The notes: generated by a model from the letters alone, not told the origin. A DNA stretch of 64,000 nt from CAIWHR01 sp963786625 (GCA_963786625.1 CAWAZS010000014.1:248001-312000), one strand, 5' to 3'; numbered from the stretch's first letter, positions 17,238-30,518 are shown. A program made the numbers and translations.

Positions 17238-18444
17238 TCATGCGGCACGCGCGAGCTCGGAGGCGGCGGTCGCCGCGAGATGGTCCATTGCCGCCTGGGC
17301 GCCGCCCTTCCGGTGCGGAACGCGCGCGAGCGCGAGTCCCATCTCGACGCCGGCGAGCGTGCCGCAGAGCATCAGGTCGTTGAAATGGCCGAGGTGGCCG
17401 ATGCGAAAGACCTTCCCCGCCACCTTGCCCAGGCCCTGTCCCAGCGACATGTCGAAATGCTCGAGGACGACCTTGCGGAAGGCGTCGGCGTTGTGGCCCT
17501 CGGGCATCATCACGCCGGTCAGCGTCGAGCTGTAGAGCGCCGGGTCGGCGCACAGGATTTCCAGCCCCCAGGCGGTGACCGCGCGCCGCGTGGCCTCGGC
17601 CAGCCGGTCGTGGCGCGCGAAAACGCGATCGAGGCCTTCGGCGAACAGCATGTCGAGTGCCGCGGCGAGCCCGTAGAGCAGATTGGTCGCCGGCGTGTAC
17701 GGGAAGAAGCCCGCCGGGTTGGTCGCGAGCATCTCGCTCCAGTCCCAGTACGATCGCGGCAGCTTCGCGCCTTTCGCGGCCGCGAGCGCCTTGGCGCTGA
17801 TCGCGTTGAACGACAGTCCGGGCGGCAGCATCAGCCCCTTCTGCGATCCGCGCGACGGTGACGTCGACGCGCCATTCGTCGTGCCGGTAATCGATCGAGG
17901 CCAGCGACGAGATCGTGTCGACCATGTAGAGCGCCGGGTGCCGGACGCGATCGATGGCGCCGCGGACGTCCTGAACCCGGCTGGTGACGCCGGTGGAGGT
18001 TTCGTTGTGCACGACGCACACGGCCTTGATCGCGTGCTCGCGGTCCGCGGCGAGCCGCGCCTCGACCGCGTCCGCCGCGACGCCATGCCGCCAGTCCCCC
18101 GGCAGGAATTCGACGGCAAGACCGAGACGCTCGGCGAGCTTCTTCCACAGCGCCGCGAAATGCCCGGTCTCCGCCATCAGCACGCGGTCTCCGGGCGAGA
18201 GCGTGTTGACGAGCGCCGCTTCCCACGCGCCGGTTCCCGATGCCGGGTAGATGACGACCGCGCCGTCGGTCTTGAACACCTTCTTCATCCCCGCGAGCAC
18301 CTCCTTGCCCAGCGCGGCGAACTCCGGGCCGCGGTGATCGATCGTCGGCGCATCGATCGCGCGCAGCACGCGATCCGGCACGTTGGTCGGTCCCGGGATC
18401 TGCAGGAAATGGCGGCCGGACGACGGTCGGACGAGCGGATTCAT
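17238..18444 (-). CDS. Class V aminotransferase, serine/alanine-glyoxylate type, one frameshift
   Basis: PLP enzyme of about 401 residues (start ATG 18444) with LQIPGPTNVPDRVLRA at the N-terminus, typical of serine-glyoxylate and alanine-glyoxylate aminotransferases. Other motifs are YPASGTGAWEAALVN, HNETSTGV and the PLP lysine K202 in GSQKGLMLPPGL. One extra C/G at about 17855 moves the frame just before that lysine; the rest continues in the next frame to the stop at 17238. It converts glyoxylate and an amino acid to glycine and a keto acid. Its position upstream of a TRAP carboxylate operon and divergent from a 2-hydroxyacid dehydrogenase suggests hydroxy- or keto-acid catabolism. Confidence 0.85.
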
Positions 18445-18585
18445 GGCAAGGGCACCTCGAAAGGGCCCGCGGCCGTGCGCGGGCGATGGCCGATGGGCAG
18501 GCAGGGCCCATGCTACTCATCTTTGGCGCGCGGGGGCAAGCGCGGCCCGCGGGTCGTAGCGTCGGTATCCTCTACAATCGGGCGC

Positions 18586-21500
18586 ATGGCCGTCGCGAAA
18601 CCGCTCCTGTTCCATCCGGCCCGCGGCAGCGGCGATCTCGCCGCGCGCCTGTCCCGCGCTGTCGCCGGCGACGTGCTGTTCGACGCCGGATCGCGCGGCC
18701 GCTACGCGACCGACGCGTCGATCTACCAGGTCGAGCCGGTCGGCGTCCTGGTGCCGAAGAGCGCCGACGACGTGCGCACGGCGATCGCGATCTGCCGCGA
18801 GCAGGGCGTGCCGGTGCTCCCGCGCGGCGCCGGGAGCTCGCAGTGCGGACAGACCGTCGGCGCCGCGCTGGTGATCGACACGAGCAAGCACCTCTCCCGC
18901 ATCGCCGCGTTCGATCGGGAGGCGTTGACGGTCCGCGTCGAGCCCGGCGTCGTGCTCGACCAGCTGAACGCGTGGCTGAAGCCGCACGGGCTGTGGTTCC
19001 CGGTCGACGTCAGCACGTCGGCGCAGGCGACGCTCGGCGGCATGGCCGGCAACAATTCCTGCGGCTCGCGCTCGATCGCCTACGGCAACATGGTGCACAA
19101 CGTGCTCGCGATCGACGCCATGCTCTCCGACGGCACCGAGGCGCGCTTCGGCCCCGAGCGCGAGATGGCGGGGGCGCCGCCGCGCGTCGCCGAGCTCCTG
19201 CGCCGGCTGTGCGCGATCGGCGAGCGGGAGCACGACGAGATCGAGCGCAAGGTGCCGAAGGTCCTGCGGCGCGTCGGCGGCTACAACATCGACGTCTGCT
19301 GCGCGCAGGGCGAGCGGCCGTACACCCCCGACGGGAGCGTCAACTACGCGCATCTGCTCGTCGGCAGCGAAGGCACGCTCGCCTGGTCGCGCGAGCTCAC
19401 GCTGAAGCTCGCGCGACTGCCCGCGCACCGCGCGCTCGGCGTCGTCAACTTCCCGACGCTGTACAAGGCGATGGAGCAGCGCGCGGCATCTGGTCGCGCT
19501 GCGGCCCGTCGGCGGTCGAGCTCGTCGACCGGACGATGATCGACCTCGCGCGCGGCAATCCCGCGTTCCGCCCCGTCATCGAGCGGGCGCTCAACGGCGA
19601 GCCCGACGCGATCCTGCTCGTCGAATTCATCGGCGACACGCGCGAGGAGCCGCTGTCCCGCCTGAAGGATCTCGTGGCGCTGATGGGCGAGCTCGGCCTG
19701 CCGGGCAGCGTGGTCGAGATGACCGACGCCGCCGCGCAGAGGGCGCTGTGGGAGGTGCGCAAGGCCGGCCTCAACATCATGATGAGCCTGAAGGGCGACG
19801 GCAAGCCGGTGTCGTTCATCGAGGATTGCGCGGTGCCGCTCGAGCATCTCGCCGAGTACGTCGACCGGCTGACGCAGGTCTTCGCGCGGCACGGCACGCG
19901 CGGCACCTGGTACGCGCACGCCTCGGTCGGCACGCTGCACGTGCGGCCGATCCTCGACATGCGCCGCGACGGCGCGGCCAAGATGCGCGCGATCGCCGAG
20001 GAGGCGTCCGCGATGGTGCGCGAGTACAAGGGGGCGTTCTCGGGCGAGCACGGCGACGGCCTCGTGCGCAGCGAATGGGTGGGCTGGCAGTTCGGCCCGC
20101 GGCTTTCCCGCGCGTTCGAGGAGATCAAGGACCTGTTCGACCCGGCGGGCCTGATGAACCCGGGCAAGATCGTGCGCGGGACGCGGATGGACGATGCGTC
20201 GCTGTTCCGCTTTCCGCCCGGCCATCGCGCGCAGACGCTCGCCACCGCGCTCGACTGGTCGGCGTGGGACGTGCAGAACGATGCGGTCACCGGCGCGCTG
20301 ACGCCGCCCGGAACCGGAGGCGATCCCGCCGGCGGCTTCGCCAAGGCCGTCGAGATGTGCAACAACAACGGCCATTGCCGCAAGTTCGACGCGGGAACGA
20401 TGTGCCCCAGCTACCGCGCGACGCGCGACGAGGAGCACCTGACCCGCGGGCGCGCCAACACGCTGCGCCTCGCGCTCGCCGGCCACTTCGGCGCCGACGC
20501 GCTCGCCGCGGAGCCCGTGCGCGCTGCGCTCGAACTGTGCGTGAGCTGCAAGGGCTGCCGGCGCGAATGCCCGACCGGCGTCGACATGGCGAAGATGAAG
20601 ATCGAGGCGCTCTATCACCGGCAGCGCGCGCACGGGCTGCCGCTGCGCGATCGGCTGATCGCGCACCTGCCGCGCTGGGCGCCCTGGGCGGCGCGCGTGC
20701 CCTGGCTCGCCAACCTGCGCAACACGCTGCCCGGCGCGGCGAAGCTTGGCGAGGCCTGGCTGGGCTTCTCGGCGCAGCGTGCGCTCCCCGCATGGCGGCG
20801 CGACACGTTCCTCGGCGGGGCCGGCGTGCCGCGCGCCGACGCCGGGCGGACGCGGACGCGGACGTCGTGCTCTTCGTCGACACGTTCACCAACTACTTCG
20901 AGCCCGACAACGCGCGCGCCGCAGTCAGGGTGCTGGAGGCGGCCGGCCGCCGCGTGCACGTCGCGCGGGCGGGGGCGAACCGATGCGGAGCCCGCGCGAC
21001 CGCTGTGCTGCGGGCGGACCTACCTCGCGGCCGGCCTCGTCGACGAGGCGAAGCACGAGGCGCGTCGCGTCGTCGCCGCGCTGCTCCCCTTCGTCGAGCG
21101 CGGCGCGGCGATCGTCGGGCTCGAGCCGTCCTGCCTGTTGTCGCTGCGGGACGAGTTCCTGGTGATGGGCCTGGGCGAGGCCGCGCGGCGCCTCGCGGAC
21201 AGCGCGTTCCTGATCGAGGAGTTCCTCGCGCGCGAGCACCGCGCCGGCCGTCTCGCGCTTCCGCTCGCAGCGCTGCCGCAGAAGCGCGCGCTGCTGCACG
21301 CGCATTGCCACCAGAAGGCGTTCGATGCGGTGGCGCCGGTGCAGCAGGTGCTGGCGCTGATCCCCGATCTCGCGGTCGATCTCGTCGAGTCGAGCTGCTG
21401 CGGGATGGCGGGCAGCTTCGGCTACGATGCCGCGCATCACGACGTTTCGGTCCGGATGGCCGAGCTCGCGCTGCTGCCGGCGGTGCGCTCGGCCGCTGCC

Positions 21501-21641
21501 GACACGCTGATCGTCGCCGACGGCACGAGCTGCCGGCACCAGATCGCCGACCTCACGCGCGGCCACGGCGAGCGCGAGGCGATCCACGTCGTCCGCGTGC
21601 TGGAACGCTCGCTGGCGATCGCCGCGGGGGAGCGCCGATGA
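18586..21641 (+). CDS. YdiJ-type FAD-linked oxidase/4Fe-4S/CCG dehydrogenase, three frameshifts
   Basis: About 1,018 codons, the length of E. coli YdiJ (D-2-hydroxyglutarate dehydrogenase). Order: PCMH-type FAD domain with VPVLPRGAGSSQ and GGMAGNNSCGSRSIAYG; FAD-oxidase C domain with GTWYAHASVGTLHVRP and GEHGDGLVRSEW; ferredoxin-like part with CVSCKGCRRECPTGVDM; then cysteine-rich CCG domains (LCCGRTYL, HAHCHQKA, ESSCCGMAGSFG). Frameshifts lie near 19485, 20850 and 20985. It would oxidise a D-2-hydroxy acid and pass electrons to the respiratory chain. Start ATG 18586; TACAAT at 18573-18578 lies only 8 bases upstream, so any promoter use of it would give an almost leaderless message. Divergent from the aminotransferase. 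Confidence 0.88.
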
Positions 21642-21678
21642 GCGACGGCAGGACGCGGGACACCCCCAACGCAGCGCC

Positions 21679-24552
<2,874 letters not shown>

Positions 24553-25454
24553 GCGAGGGCCTTGCTGATCCCCGAGGCGCGCATCGCGAGCGCGAGGAAC
24601 ACGCGGCCGGCGGCGCGGCAGAGAGGACGGAGCAGCCGCGCGCCCCAGCCCCGGTTCGCAAGCAGGTAGACGCCATGCCGGACGCGGCTGCGGATGTCGT
24701 GGCCGCGGTCGAGCAGGGCGTTGTAGTAGCTGAATTTCGCCTTGCCGGCCTGGGTGACGAGCTGCCGCCACAGGGCGACCGACATGTCGTTGTAGTGGGT
24801 CGCGAGCGGCTCGCCGATCCGGTCGAAAGCGACGCCCGCGTCGAGCGCGCGGTGATACAGCGCGGTCTCGCTGTGGCGGAGGTAGCGCAGGTCGAACCCG
24901 CCGAGGCGCTCGAACAGGCGGCGGCCGATGACGCTGTTGGCGCCCAGCGAGAACACGCCTCGCTCGGCCGCCCGCCGCTCGTGGCTGCGGTTGTGCATCG
25001 CGACGAGCTCGCCGAGCGGCGATTCGCCGTGGTTGATCCGCGGCGCCCACAGGAGCACTGCCTCGGGTTTCCGGCTCAGGTGCGCGGCGATGATCGCGCA
25101 GCAGCGCTTCGCGAGCACCGTGTGCCCTTCGATGAAGAACAGCACGTCGCCGGTGGACCGTTCGTACCCGGCCTGGAACAGGCGTATCTCGTTCGCGACG
25201 TCCTCGGTATCGAGGTCGGTGCGCACGACCGCATCGCAGCGGGCGAGCATCGCGGCCACGGCAGGATCGTCGGCTCCGGCCTCGGGCTCGCGTCCGGTGA
25301 CGGCGATGATCTCGTAGCGCTCGCGCGGATAATCCTGCTCGACCGCCGATGCCAGCGCGTTCCAGCCGGCGTTTCGCCGGTCGAAGAGCGGCAGGATGAT
25401 CGAGATCTTCCCGGGCCCGGCGGCGCGCGCTTCCGTCGTCATCGCCCCGACATT

Positions 25455-26232
25455 CTATCGCCGCACGCCCGGGGCCTCGATCGGCAGCCCCTGCGCGCGC
25501 CAGGCGAGATAGAGCTCGAGATCGGTGAGCAGGGGCGCGCCGGGGGTCGGCATCTCCGCGCGAATGCCGAACAGACACGCGCGGATGCGGCGCTGCAGCG
25601 ACCCCAGGCCCTGCCACTCGAGGCGATACGCCGGGAATGCGGTGCCGTGACCCTGGCTCAGGGTCTCGGCGAGCAGCCGCTTGCCCCAGTTCTGATCGTG
25701 GCAATGCGTGCAGGCGAGATTCATCTGGCCATGCCGCTCCATGTAGAACGCGCGGCCGCGCTCGAACGCCGAACGGGCCGGGCCGTCGATGGATACGGCA
25801 ACCGGCAGTCCGCGCGACTGGTGGGCAACGAAGGTCGCGAGCGACAGGAGGTCGTCGGACTCGCGCGGCAGTGCGCTCGCCTGCTGCCGTCGCACCCGGC
25901 ATTCGTTGATCCGCGCCTCGAGGTCGATCACCTCGCCCGCAGTGCCGTCGTAGCGCGGATGGCGCGCGGCGGCGCCGCGCATCGAGGCGCGCGCATCGCC
26001 GTGGCACGACGCGCAGCTGCGCCCGGCCGCGCCCGGCGCGCGCGTTCCACAGCCGCTCCCCGCTCTCGACCCACAGCAGGCCGGGATTGGCCGCGTCGTC
26101 CGCCTGCATCGCGCGCACGTCGGGGCCGGCGAACGCGATCCCCGAGCGCAGCGCCGACAGCGGCAGGATCCGCTCCTGCGCGCCGGCCGCCATGGCGCAG
26201 AGGGCGACGGCGCCGATCAGCGCGCGCCGCAT
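25455..26232 (-). CDS. soxA: SoxA, dihaem cytochrome c of the thiosulfate-oxidising complex, one frameshift
   Basis: About 258 residues. SoxAX joins thiosulfate to the SoxY cysteine in the periplasm. Signal peptide 1-18 (MRRALIGAVALCAMAAGA), haem 1 CASCH (73-77), haem 2 CTHCH (174-178) in ACTHCHDQNWGKRLLAETLS, and the cysteine expected to ligate the active-site haem at C219 in RACLFGIRAEMP. An extra base at about 26037, in a GCGC-rich stretch, splits the gene before the first haem; correcting it gives WNARAGAAGRSCASCHGD. Its ATG overlaps the soxZ stop by one base. It is a dihaem SoxA, but no soxB or soxCD follows. Confidence 0.85.
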
Positions 26233-26552
26233 CAGGCGACGGTCACGGCGACGGTCTCCCCGCCGCGGACGCCGCCATCGTCCTGCCATTCGAAGCTCAA
26301 TGGCCCGGACTCCCGGGCGGTGACGTAGAAGCGCAGGTACGGGTTGGCGGCGATGCCGGAGCTCAGGCGCGCGGAGAACACGACCTCGCCGTTGTAGCGG
26401 CAGGAGAACGTCCGGATCACGTTGCGCGGGATCGACTTGCCGGAATCGTCCATCCGGTAGCCGGTCTCCATCGGATGCCGGATCACGATCCGCACTTCGA
26501 AGGGCCTGCCGCGCGGAACCACGGCCGGAACGCTGACGCGGGCGTCGGGCAT
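26232..26552 (-). CDS. soxZ: SoxZ, thiosulfate-oxidation carrier complex subunit
   Basis: 106-residue immunoglobulin-like partner of SoxY: MPDARVSVPAVVPRGRPFEV, then IRHPMETGYRMDDSGKSIP, NVIRTFSCRYNGEVVF and the closing PLSFEWQDDGG, all typical of SoxZ. No signal peptide, as expected because SoxZ is carried through the Tat pathway with SoxY. Start ATG 26552 overlaps the soxY stop by one base (TGATG), and its own stop overlaps the soxA start in the same way, so the three are translationally coupled. Confidence 0.92.
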   Translation of the reverse strand: MPDARVSVPAVVPRGRPFEVRIVIRHPMETGYRMDDSGKSIPRNVIRTFSCRYNGEVVFSARLSSGIAANPYLRFYVTARESGPLSFEWQDDGGVRGGETVAVTVA

Positions 26553-27025
26553 CAGGTGCCGTCCAGGCAGCCGGCGAGGGTGACGATCACCTCGGCGACC
26601 GCGGCATAGAGCGTGCCGTCGCTCATGGCGGCCACGGCGACGATGCGCTGTGTGGTGGCGAGGCGGACGCGGGATTCCACCTCGACGCGTTCGACGGGCA
26701 CGGGAAACTCGAAGGTGGCCATCTCCGGCACCGGGTTGGCCTCCGCATACAGGTGGATCGCGGCGACGTGCGGCCCGGGCGCGAAGGGTCCGTCGACCAC
26801 GACCTTCATCGGGACCGCCTGGCCGTTGTCGGCCAGCTGGGGAAGCACGAGACGGATGCGCTCGCGGCGTGGCGAGCGACCGGCGAGGAGCGCGGCGAGC
26901 GCCGGTATGTCCGGAAGGTCGGCCCCCGCCGCGCGTGCCGGCAGCCACGGCGCGAGCGCGAGCGCGCCGCCGGCCTGCAGCAGCTGCCGCCGGGTGCGCC
27001 GCCGGGGCGTATCGCGCAAGGTCAT
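26552..27025 (-). CDS. soxY: SoxY, sulfur-carrier protein with variant C-terminus
   Basis: 157-residue carrier on whose C-terminal cysteine sulfur intermediates ride. Tat signal RRTRRQLLQAGGALALAPWL at about residues 9-28, then the SoxY domain (VPMKVVVDGPFAPGPHVAAI, PVPEMATFEFPV, IVAVAAMSDGTLYAA). The canonical GGCGG ending is here TLAGCLDGT: the cysteine (C153) is kept, but the glycine arm is altered and four residues rather than two follow it. Overlaps soxX by four bases (ATGA) and soxZ by one. Probably functional; the odd tail could also reflect a point error or a different partner enzyme. Confidence 0.88.
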   Translation of the reverse strand: MTLRDTPRRRTRRQLLQAGGALALAPWLPARAAGADLPDIPALAALLAGRSPRRERIRLVLPQLADNGQAVPMKVVVDGPFAPGPHVAAIHLYAEANPVPEMATFEFPVPVERVEVESRVRLATTQRIVAVAAMSDGTLYAAVAEVIVTLAGCLDGT

Positions 27026-27543
27026 CGCAGCGTCGCGAGGTAGGCGACCACGTCCTCGACCTGCGGCGCGCTCAGGATCGGCTTGCCGCGAAAGGCAGGA
27101 GCGACGCGATCCAGCCCGTCGGCCCGGTAATAGCTCGGCATGATCGTCGCCGGGTTGACGCGGAGATTGTCGGCGATGCGCAGCCGCAGCTCCGGCGTGG
27201 TGAGACGCGCACCGACCCCGGCCAGCGACGGGCCGAGATCGCCCGCGAAGCGCACCGCCGCATCGGGGACCGCGTGACAAAGCACGCAATTCGCGGCATC
27301 GCCCGCGACGATGAGCGAGCGTCCGCGCGCCGCGTCGCCCGGCACCGCCGCGAGCGGGTCGGGGATGCCGCCGTCGACCACCCGAAAGGCCACCGTTGCC
27401 GGCGCCGGCGGATCGACGGCACGAGCGAGCTCGGGCGCGCCGGCCGACACAGGAGCGGCCGCGAGAGCCAGGGCGAACCCGGTCGCCGCGCGGAGCCCCG
27501 CAGCGACATCGCGACCGTCGGGACGGACGAGCCGACCGGTCAT
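27022..27543 (-). CDS. soxX: SoxX, monohaem cytochrome c subunit of SoxAX
   Basis: 173-residue exported cytochrome. Signal region to about residue 34, haem motif CVLCH at 86-90 in GDAANCVLCHAVP, and a Met ligand at 135 in ATIMPSYYR, with the SoxX closing pattern FRGKPILSAPQVEDVVAYL. It accepts electrons from the SoxAX reaction. First of the coupled soxX-soxY-soxZ-soxA series and only 22 bases after the stop of the molybdenum hydroxylase large subunit, so all six genes probably form one transcript. Confidence 0.9.
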   Translation of the reverse strand: MTGRLVRPDGRDVAAGLRAATGFALALAAAPVSAGAPELARAVDPPAPATVAFRVVDGGIPDPLAAVPGDAARGRSLIVAGDAANCVLCHAVPDAAVRFAGDLGPSLAGVGARLTTPELRLRIADNLRVNPATIMPSYYRADGLDRVAPAFRGKPILSAPQVEDVVAYLATLR

Positions 27544-27565
27544 GCCTGCATCGACGCCAGCGTCG

Positions 27566-29795
27566 TTACGCCAGGTTCAGGTTCTTGAGCGGCAGGCTGC
27601 GCACCGGCTTGCCGGTCGCGGCGGAAAGCGCGTTGAGCACCGCCGGGGCGACCACGCAGATCGTCGGCTCGCCGACGCCGCCCCAGAAGTCGAACGACGG
27701 CACGATCACGGTTTCCACCTTCGGCATCTCGGCGAGCCGCAGGATCTCGTATGTGTGGAAGTTGGTCTCCGCGATGCGCCCCTTCTCGACCGTGCATTCG
27801 CCATAGAACGTCGCGCTGAGCCCGATAGGCGACCGAGCCTTCGACCTGGGCGGCGATCTGGTCCGGGTTGACGGCGTGACCGCAGTCGAGCGCGAGCACC
27901 ATCCGGTGCACCTTGACCTTGCCGTTGTCGCCGCACCGACACCTCGGCCACCGCCGCCGAGTAGCTGCCGTAGCCCATGAACTGCGCGATCCCGCGATGG
28001 ACGCCGGCCGGCAGCGGCTTGCCCCAGTCGCCTTTCGCCGCCGCGGCATTCAGGACGGCGAGGTGCTTGGGATGCTTCTGCATGAGCGCGCGGCGGAACT
28101 CGACCGGATCGGCGCCGGCGGCCCGCGCCACCTCGTCGATGAAGCACTCCATGTACACGCCGTTCTGATTGGTGTTGACGCCGCGCCACGGGCCGACCGG
28201 CACGTGGGTGTTGCGCATCGCGTATTCGATGAGCAGGTTCGGCACCGTGTAGCCGAGCTGCGCATCCCCGGCTTCTCGTAATAGCCCTGAAGCTGCCGGT
28301 CGTCCCTGCCGTCCTTCGCCGCGGCCTGGTTCGAGAAACGCGTTGATCGACTGGCCGGACACGCGCACGTGCAGCCCGACGAGCTTGCCGCTTCTCGTCG
28401 AGCCCGGCAGCGAGCCGGCACTGCGAGATCGGCCGGTAGAAATCGTGCGCCATGTCCTCTTCGCGGCTCCAGATCATCTTGACCGGCACGCCCGGAAACT
28501 GCTTCGCGATGGCGACGGCCTGGCGCACGTAGTCCTGCGACGCCGCCGCGCCGGCCGAAGCCGCCGCCGAGGATGTGCTTGTAGACCTCGCATCTCGTCG
28601 AGCGGCAAGCCCGAGGCCTCCGAGAGGGCGGCGAGCGAGGCCTCGCCGTTCTGCGTCGGCACCCACACCTCGGCCCTGTCCGGCGGTGATCCTGGCCGTG
28701 CAGTTCATCGGCTCCATCGTCGCGTGGGCGAGGAACGGCGTGTCGTAGACCGCTTCGACCTTCTTCGCCGCGCCGGCGATCGCCTTGAGCGCGTCGCCCT
28801 CCTGCCGCATCGCATAGGCGCTCGGCGCCGTCAGGCCCTTCCTTGAGGTGCGCCGCGATCGTCGCGCTCGACTGCGTCGCGCCGGCGCCCTCGTCCCAGA
28901 CGATCGGCAGCGCGTCGAGCGCGGTCTTGGCCCGCCACCAGGTGTCGGCGACGACCGCGACCGTCGCGTCGTCGACCCTGACCACGCGGCGCACCCCGGG
29001 CCGGCCCGCGATCTTGGCCTCGTCGTAGCTGACGAGCTTGCCGCCGAACACCGGGCAGGCCTTGATCGCCGCGCACAGCATGCCCGGGCAGCTTGACGTC
29101 GATCGCATAGACGAGGCTGCCGTCGAGCTTGTCGGCGGTGTCCAGCCGCTTCATCGGCTTGCCGGCGATCTTCCAGTCCTTCGGATCCTTGAGCTTGATG
29201 CTCTCCGGGTCGGGCGCGGCCAGCTTGGCGGCGGCCGGCGGCGACCTTGCCGTAGCTCGTCGTGCGCCGCGAGGCGCGCGTGCGTGATGACGCCGTCGGA
29301 CACCGTGAGCTCGGCCGACCGGCACCTTCCACTGGTCGGCCGCCGCCTGCAGCAGCATCATGCGCGCGGCCGCGCCGCCGCGGCGCACGTAGTCCTGGGA
29401 GCTGCGGATGCCGCGGCTGCCGCCGGTGCCCATCTCGCCCCAGACGCGCTTGCGGGCGAGGTTCTCGCCGGGGGTCGGAAACTCGGTCGTCACCTTCTTC
29501 CAGTCGCACTCGAGCTCCTCGGCGACGAGCTGGGCGAGGCCGGTCAGCGTGCCCTGGCCCATCTCCGAGCGCGCGATGCGGATCACGCAGCGGTCGTCGG
29601 GCTTGATGACGACCCAGGCGGTGACCTCGGGGCCGACGGCGCGCCATGCTCTTCGCCTCGGCCGGCCCAGGCCGGCGTCGATGCCGAAGGGCAGCGGGAA
29701 GCCGAGCGCGAGCCCGCCACCGGCCACGGCGGCGGAGCCGACGATGAACCTGCGGCGGGACAGATTCGCTGCTCTTGGTCGGTCGTCCTTTTCAT
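27566..29795 (-). CDS. Molybdopterin-binding subunit, xanthine dehydrogenase family (isoquinoline 1-oxidoreductase beta-like), heavily frameshifted
   Basis: About 740 codons. A Tat signal (SRRRFIVGSAAVAGGGLALG) is followed by aldehyde-oxidase-type segments: IRIARSEMGQGTLTGLAQL, WGEMGTGGSRGIRSS, VYDTPFLAHATMEPMNCTA, VYKHILGGGFGRRGG, MIWSREEDMAHDFYRP, GPWRGVNTNQNGVYMECF and FDFWGGVGEPTI. These follow collinearly but alternate among all three minus frames; I count about 13 shifts, nearly all extra bases. Periplasmic, single-chain, IorB-like molybdenum hydroxylase; substrate unknown (aldehyde or N-heterocycle are typical). The ATG overlaps the stop of the 2Fe-2S subunit as ATGA, and soxX follows after 22 bases. 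Confidence 0.8.
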
Positions 29796-30292
29796 GAGCG
29801 CCCTCCCGCTTTCGACGTGCCCGCGCCGGCATCGGCGACCGCGCACCCGCCGCCAGGTGCACCGCCGCCCGGATGCGCTGGTAGGTGCCGCAGCGGCAGA
29901 TGTTGGTCATCGCCTCGTCGATGTCCCTGTCGGTCGGGCTTCGGGTTCTTCGCGAGCAGCGCCGCGGCGGCCATGATCTGCCCCGACTGGCAGTAGCCGC
30001 ACTGCGGCACGTCGAGCGCCGCCCAGGCCTTCTGCACCGGATGCGAGCTGTTCGCGCGACAGGCCTTCGATGGTGACGATCCGGTCGCTGGCCTTGACCG
30101 TGCCGACCGGAATCGCGCAGGAGCGCTGCGACCTCGCCGTTGATGTGCACGGAGCAGGCGCCGCACTGCGCGACACCGCAGCCGTACTTGGTGCCGGTGA
30201 GACCGACCTGCTCGCGGATCACCCACAGCAGCGGGGTGTCGGCCTCGACCTGCGACGTCACGGATTCTGCCGTTGATGTTGAGCTTTGCCAT
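29792..30292 (-). CDS. 2Fe-2S subunit of molybdenum hydroxylase (isoquinoline 1-oxidoreductase alpha-like), frameshifted
   Basis: About 160 residues expected. MAKLNING starts it; the plant-type cluster CGVAQCGACSVHING, the linker CAIPVGTVKASDRIVTIEGL, and the second-cluster motifs VPQCGYCQSGQIMAAAALLA and NICRCGTYQRIRAAVHLAAG are all present but spread over three frames by several single-base shifts. It passes electrons from the molybdenum subunit to an acceptor, often a cytochrome c; here SoxX is the nearest cytochrome. The stop overlaps the next gene's ATG by ATGA, which fixes the C-terminal frame (ending SKAGGRS). Confidence 0.8.
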   Translation of the reverse strand: MAKLNINGRIRDVAGRGRHPAAVGDPRAGRSHRHQVRLRCRAVRRLLRAHQRRGRSAPARFRSARSRPATGSSPSKACRANSSHPVQKAWAALDVPQCGYCQSGQIMAAAALLAKNPKPDRQGHRRGDDQHLPLRHLPAHPGGGAPGGGCAVADAGAGTSKAGGRS

Positions 30293-30518
30293 CGCGATTT
30301 CCCTGGTGAGGTGACGTCCATCGGCGCACGCGGTTTGCAGGCAGTGGCCACCGTCGCGCCCGGGCGCCGGATAAGACTACAGGACTGCGTCAAAGCATTG
30401 CGCATCGGACGCTCGCGGAACGCCAATAGTTCCCGGTGCGATCGACTCCCGCCGCCGGGGCGACCGCGGGCGAGAGGTGGTCCGACCGGCGGCGGCCGGT
30501 CCGCGCCCCTGGTTCCGG

